Assembly (NCBI GenBank): GCA_023935145.1
Contig: CM043699.1
Location: 111,581,036-111,645,035, forward strand
DNA from: Bretschneidera sinensis
Lineage: Eukaryota > Streptophyta > Magnoliopsida > Brassicales > Akaniaceae
Length of the DNA stretch: 64,000 nt
Direction: 5' to 3'
Shown here: one piece after another, positions 60,602 through 64,000 of the stretch
How positions within the stretch are numbered: position 1 is the stretch's first letter
Layout: each line of letters begins with the position of its first letter
The notes under the pieces: generated by a model
The model's input: the letters and a program-made list of their open reading frames with translations, nothing else
What the model was told of the DNA's origin: nothing
Databases searched by the model: none
Position numbers and translations under genes: made by a program

Positions 60602-60619
60602 GTCGGGGATTGCACTAAA
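60602..60619 (+). promoter_or_regulatory. Primer-binding site of the Athila-like element (tRNA-Asp type)
   Basis: TGGCGCCGTTGTCGGGGA differs by one base from the common plant site TGGCGCCGTTGCCGGGGA. Confidence 0.88.
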
Positions 60620-60779
60620 TTTCTTTTTAGAATTATTTTCGTTTAGTTTAGTCATTTTTAGTTTATTTTATTCTATTTTATTTTTTTTATCAAAAATCTA
60701 AAATTTTTAAGTTTCTGTTTGTCAATTTTATTTTGTTTCATCAAAAACCTAATCTATCTTTTTTTTGTTTTCTATTTCA

Positions 60780-61198
60780 GGCACTATAGTAGAAGCTCTC
60801 TGAGACACTGCGCTCGAGCGCAATGCCTTGTGCAATTAAGCGCACTTAAGGCAGAGACCACCCGAGCAGCAGTGCTGAATTGCTGCACTGAAGTAGTTTT
60901 TACGAATTCATGCAAGGGCTTCGATCCAGGCATCCCACCTTCTTTCCCCTCGATACAAAGGTTGAACGGACCATTCGAAGAAGGCTTAGAGACAACTCTG
61001 AAGAGGTAGAAGAAGAATTCGAGGAAGAAGCATCAATGGCGGAACAGCTAGAAAACTAACAACCACTTGAGCGAAGACCGATGAAGCAATATTTTATCCC
61101 AAGGAACATCGACAAGCCATCTTGCATTGCTTATCCACCAGAGGCGGACGACAATTTTTACATATCTCTGCAGATACTCAGTGCATTGACTCATTTTA
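60780..61198 (+). pseudogene. Athila-like gag, N-terminal fragment
   Basis: Near 61080-61190 the frame reads MKQYFIPRNIDKPSCIAYPP, followed by a DNFYISLQILSAL-type word. This matches the N-terminal Athila gag pattern (MxxYxxP ... PSCI ... PP ... F.LKP.xI.L). A stop just upstream (61058-61060) and truncation at 61199 make it non-functional. CGCTCGAGCGC and TTAAGCGCACTT words upstream resemble those in the LTR. Confidence 0.62.
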
Positions 61199-63615
61199 TG
61201 TAACGACCCATCCCAGGTTGGCCACCCCTAGACGGTGTCATCACATTTTGAAAATCCAAGCACGACACATATATGCAACAATAAATATAATACTATTAGA
61301 TTTTTTTTTTATTTTTTTTATTTTTTTTATCCTTTAACAGGAGAGGTAAACAAAACTGATATTCACTTAAACATAAAATACATAAATGCACGAATATTTA
61401 CAATAAAATTTTTACAAGTCTTTAACTCGATTGTCTGAGGATATTAACACGTACTTGGCTTACAGAAAAAGATCTCGACTGATTCTCAACCCACCAGACT
61501 ATTTATCTTGACTGCTACCTAAAATCATTGAACAGTGAGGAGTGAGCTTCACAAGCTCAGCGAATTTAATTTACTGAAAGTATTCCAAATTCTATCAATA
61601 ATCCTTTAATATTAAAATTTATTTTTCGCATAACCTGATGACAACTTTCTACTATCAATCTCTTATTCTCAATCATTGGTTCACCTTAAGACTATCAATT
61701 ATTTCCTAATTATCTCATAATGAGGTTCATATCAAAAAGTCCATCATTTAGATAAGTCTTATCACTGTCTTTTTATATGAAACTCAACCTTCTATAATTA
61801 AATTCACAAAAAGTATCACATCTCAGCATCTCGAAAATCTCATCATTATAGCTGTCTCTTTTTATGAGACATAACCATCTATAATTTAATTCACAATTAA
61901 TATACCACAACTCAGCATCTCACACATCTCATCATTATAGCTATCTCTTTTTATGAGACCCAGCCATCTATAATTTAATTCACAATTAATATACCACATC
62001 TCAGCATTTCAAATAATGCAACGATAATTAAAACAGATGCAGATGCATGAATGATTATGATGGGAACGTCTTCCCACCTGTCGACAAGTTATTATTATCT
62101 TAGACCGGCTGCCCTCCCGGTTCTTTTATTCTCATCAGACCGGCTGCCTTCCCGGTTAATTCCAGTATATACCGGCTGTCACAGTTTTCACTTTTCATCC
62201 CAGCATATACCAGCTGTCACGATTTTCACTTTTCATCCCAGCATATACCGGCTATCACGGTTTTTATTTTTCATCCCAGCATATACCAACTGTCACGGTT
62301 ATTTCATTAGACCGGCTGCCTTCCCGGTTCTTTCGGTTATATTATGTAATGCATATGTGCATGAACAATGATATGAAACAGTAATATAAACAAAAATATA
62401 AAAACAATATAAAGATTCAAACCACTTAATTTGGCTATCCTAATTATCCACAAGATTCTTCTCTTCCCAAATCACATCAAATAATCCATTAAAGTCTGTC
62501 CAGATCCACTAAATTTCATCTCAAATTGTCCATCAGAATTTGTCAAGATCCACTAAAATTCATCTTAAATCATCTATAAAAATTTAGCAAGATCCACTAA
62601 AATTCATCTCGTCATAATTCGTGTTAAAACATCGGTATGTCTCATCAATAATTTATTTATTGCTTTTATTTTCAAATCAACTTATAAATTCCAAAAATAT
62701 TATTACTCACCGAGAAATATTTCTACATATCCAAATTTTCTATCATTCCCATAAATCGTTTTTTCATCTATCACCCAAACATACTTAAATAATTAAATTT
62801 AAATTATCACTAAAATAATCGATTTTTCATTTAGACTACTTAAAGTAAATCCAACTCACCACGTAGCACTTAAAGCTACTCGTGGGCCACCTCTTTGCCT
62901 TTCCCGATCTTCCTCGAATTTTCTCCCGATTGTTGACTACCAACACCTGACATAATATTGGAATTTAAATTTCTTATTATTTCTTCTTTTCTCCATAAAC
63001 CACACAGTTTGAAAAAATTTCTATTTTAACCTCCTGAAACTTTCATAAATGATAAATAACATTACCTTATTACCTTCTGCTATTTTGATAGCTTCCCGAA
63101 ATATTTTCGAAAATACCCTCAAAATTTTGTTCCTTCAACCTTTCTTTAAACTCCCAAGTGTTTTAAGAACACAGATGAAATATTTGGAACTAATAAAAAA
63201 TTCTTTCGCGTTCTCTTTATAAATCTCTCGCACACATTATATAGGAGAGCTTGGCTGCAAATTTCAGCAGCTCCCTCCTTTAATCGTCTCCATGATTTGG
63301 AGGATTTAAAAAAATAAGACATGATTGCCTTACCAACATAATTATTCACCTTTGTTTTTCTTTTCTTTTCTTTACTTTACTTTTCCCCACTAACAACAAA
63401 AATAAATAAAACCAAACATTCCACTTGAAATTGTTCTCTCGGTGGCAGCAAGTATGCTGCCCCGAGTTACTATTCCAAGTTGACTTTTTTTTTTTTTTTT
63501 TTTTGCTTTTCAACCTTGGTCTCCAGTAATCTTCATTCAGCCATTCAGGGATTTAACTCTTTGTCATATTGATAAAAATATACAGTTACCGAACTTTTAA
63601 AATATAGATATTACA
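61199..63615 (-). repeat. 3' LTR of Tekay copy 2
   Basis: It is homologous to 55750-57715 but about 450 bp longer. It carries three copies of a block with CTCTTTTTATGAGAC and ATCTATAATTTAATTCAC (about 61780-62000) and a series of CAGCATATACCGGCTGTCAC blocks (62160-62300). Confidence 0.88.
61780..62340. repeat. Two short tandem repeat series within the Tekay copy 2 LTR
   Basis: The first series has three units of roughly 65-120 bases with the words GCTGTCTCTTTTTATGAGAC and CACAATTAATATACCACA. The second has four units of about 41 bases, CAGCATATACCGGCTGTCAC plus GGTTTTCACTTTTCATCC. Copy 1 has fewer units of each, which accounts for part of the LTR length difference. Confidence 0.8.
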
Positions 63616-63663
63616 AATCTACCCACCTTACAAAATTTTGTCCCCGAAATTTCCTTATTGAAA

Positions 63664-64000
63664 TCAAGTAAAGAGTTGGGGATAATCCTTCCTCATTATT
63701 GCTTCATGTTCCCACGTGACTTCTTCAACATCTTTATTGCGCCATAATACTTGAATCAAAGGAATAACTTTATTGCGTAAGACTTGCTCTTTTCTGTCTA
63801 GGATTCCGACTGATGTTAGCATAATAGTCAAATCCTTCTGAATTTCTATCGCCTGATTCGTGATATCATGGGACTCATCATGCAAGTACTTCCTCAGTAG
63901 TGACACATGAAAAACATTATGTAATTGCCTTAATTCCAGAGGCGAATTCAAACGATATGCTACGGGTCCAATTCTTTCGATCACCTCATAGAGCCCCATA
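63664..64000 (-). CDS. Tekay copy 2 pol, C-terminal integrase and chromodomain (partial)
   Basis: The frame is open from the window edge to 63664 and reads GLYEVIERIGPVAYRLNSPL, ELRQLHNVFHVSLLRKYLHD, ILDRKEQVLRNKVIPLIQVL and DVEEVTWEHEAIMRKDYPQL. These are the integrase C-terminal GPY-type region and the chromodomain-like tail of Tekay/del elements. It matches the expected ending of the polyprotein without internal stops, unlike copy 1. Most of the polyprotein lies outside the window, so its integrity is unknown. Confidence 0.9.
   Translation of the reverse strand, partial: MGLYEVIERIGPVAYRLNSPLELRQLHNVFHVSLLRKYLHDESHDITNQAIEIQKDLTIMLTSVGILDRKEQVLRNKVIPLIQVLWRNKDVEEVTWEHEAIMRKDYPQLFT

Larger units (their letters stand above)
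59308..61198 (+). mobile_element. Athila-like Ty3/gypsy fragment: 5' LTR, primer site and start of gag
   Basis: The 1288-bp LTR 59308-60595 (TGATAAGTGCTTAAATATTC ... GTTCAACA) is followed by TGGCGCCGTTGTCGGGGA (60602-60619), one mismatch from the tRNA-Asp primer site common in Athila and related elements. Gag starts downstream and is cut at 61199 by the second Tekay LTR. The LTR contains several GCGCTCGAGTGCAC / AAGCGCAC words near 59490-59600. Confidence 0.82.
61199..64000 (-). mobile_element. Tekay/del-type chromovirus, copy 2: 3' LTR and pol C-terminus, continues past the window
   Basis: A 2417-bp LTR (61199-63615) is followed by pol reading toward the window's right edge. The element sits inside the Athila gag. 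On the plus strand the LTR begins TGTAACGACCC and ends GATATTACA, in correct TG...CA form. Confidence 0.88.

Overview
This is nuclear DNA from a flowering plant, most probably a eudicot. It is AT-rich, has GT-AG introns, and is dominated by plant-type LTR retrotransposons and DNA transposons. There is one intact-looking host gene, a type-A cytokinin response regulator with five exons on the minus strand (4675-6472). There are two broken host-derived genes: a strictosidine synthase-like gene cut in two by a 14 kb retrotransposon (34162-34334 and 48307-50136), and a fragment of ribosomal protein eS17 lying between inverted repeats (31321-31605). I see no RNA genes and no CRISPR array.

Layout from left to right. 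1-969: Mutator-like transposase pseudogene. 970-4674: AT-rich intergenic DNA with a fragment related to a hAT end. 4675-7150: response regulator and its 5' region. 7151-11386: intergenic, with an LTR-like stretch near 9.0-9.8 kb carrying SalI-type palindromes. 11392-21558: a SIRE/Maximus-type Copia element on the minus strand with both LTRs, a GAAAT target duplication, gag, pol and an env-position ORF. 22224-24331: a short non-autonomous Copia derivative with its own LTRs and an ATAAA duplication. 24337-34161: mostly gene-free, with a foldback MITE and the eS17 fragment.

34335-48306: a Tat-lineage Ty3/gypsy element on the minus strand. It has gag, protease, RT, RNase H, a second archaeal-type RNase H and integrase, plus an oppositely oriented gene with its own TATA box and intron, and an array of about 25 units of 48 bp that each encode a hairpin. 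Its left LTR is itself split by a nested insertion. 50379-55749: a CACTA (En/Spm) element with TNP1/PttA-like and TNP2 transposase remnants, interrupted by a 1.5 kb hAT element that carries host gene fragments. 55750-64000: two Tekay/del-type chromoviral fragments on either side of an Athila-like fragment.

The nesting gives a relative history. hAT and Tekay copy 1 entered the CACTA element, Athila entered Tekay copy 1, and Tekay copy 2 entered Athila. The Tat element entered the strictosidine synthase-like gene and was later invaded itself. Most retrotransposon genes are dead, often through premature stops that look like C-to-T changes. The most unusual structures are the Pack-type hAT element, the hairpin minisatellite inside the Tat element, the palindrome arrays in the SIRE element, and the eS17 fragment between inverted repeats.
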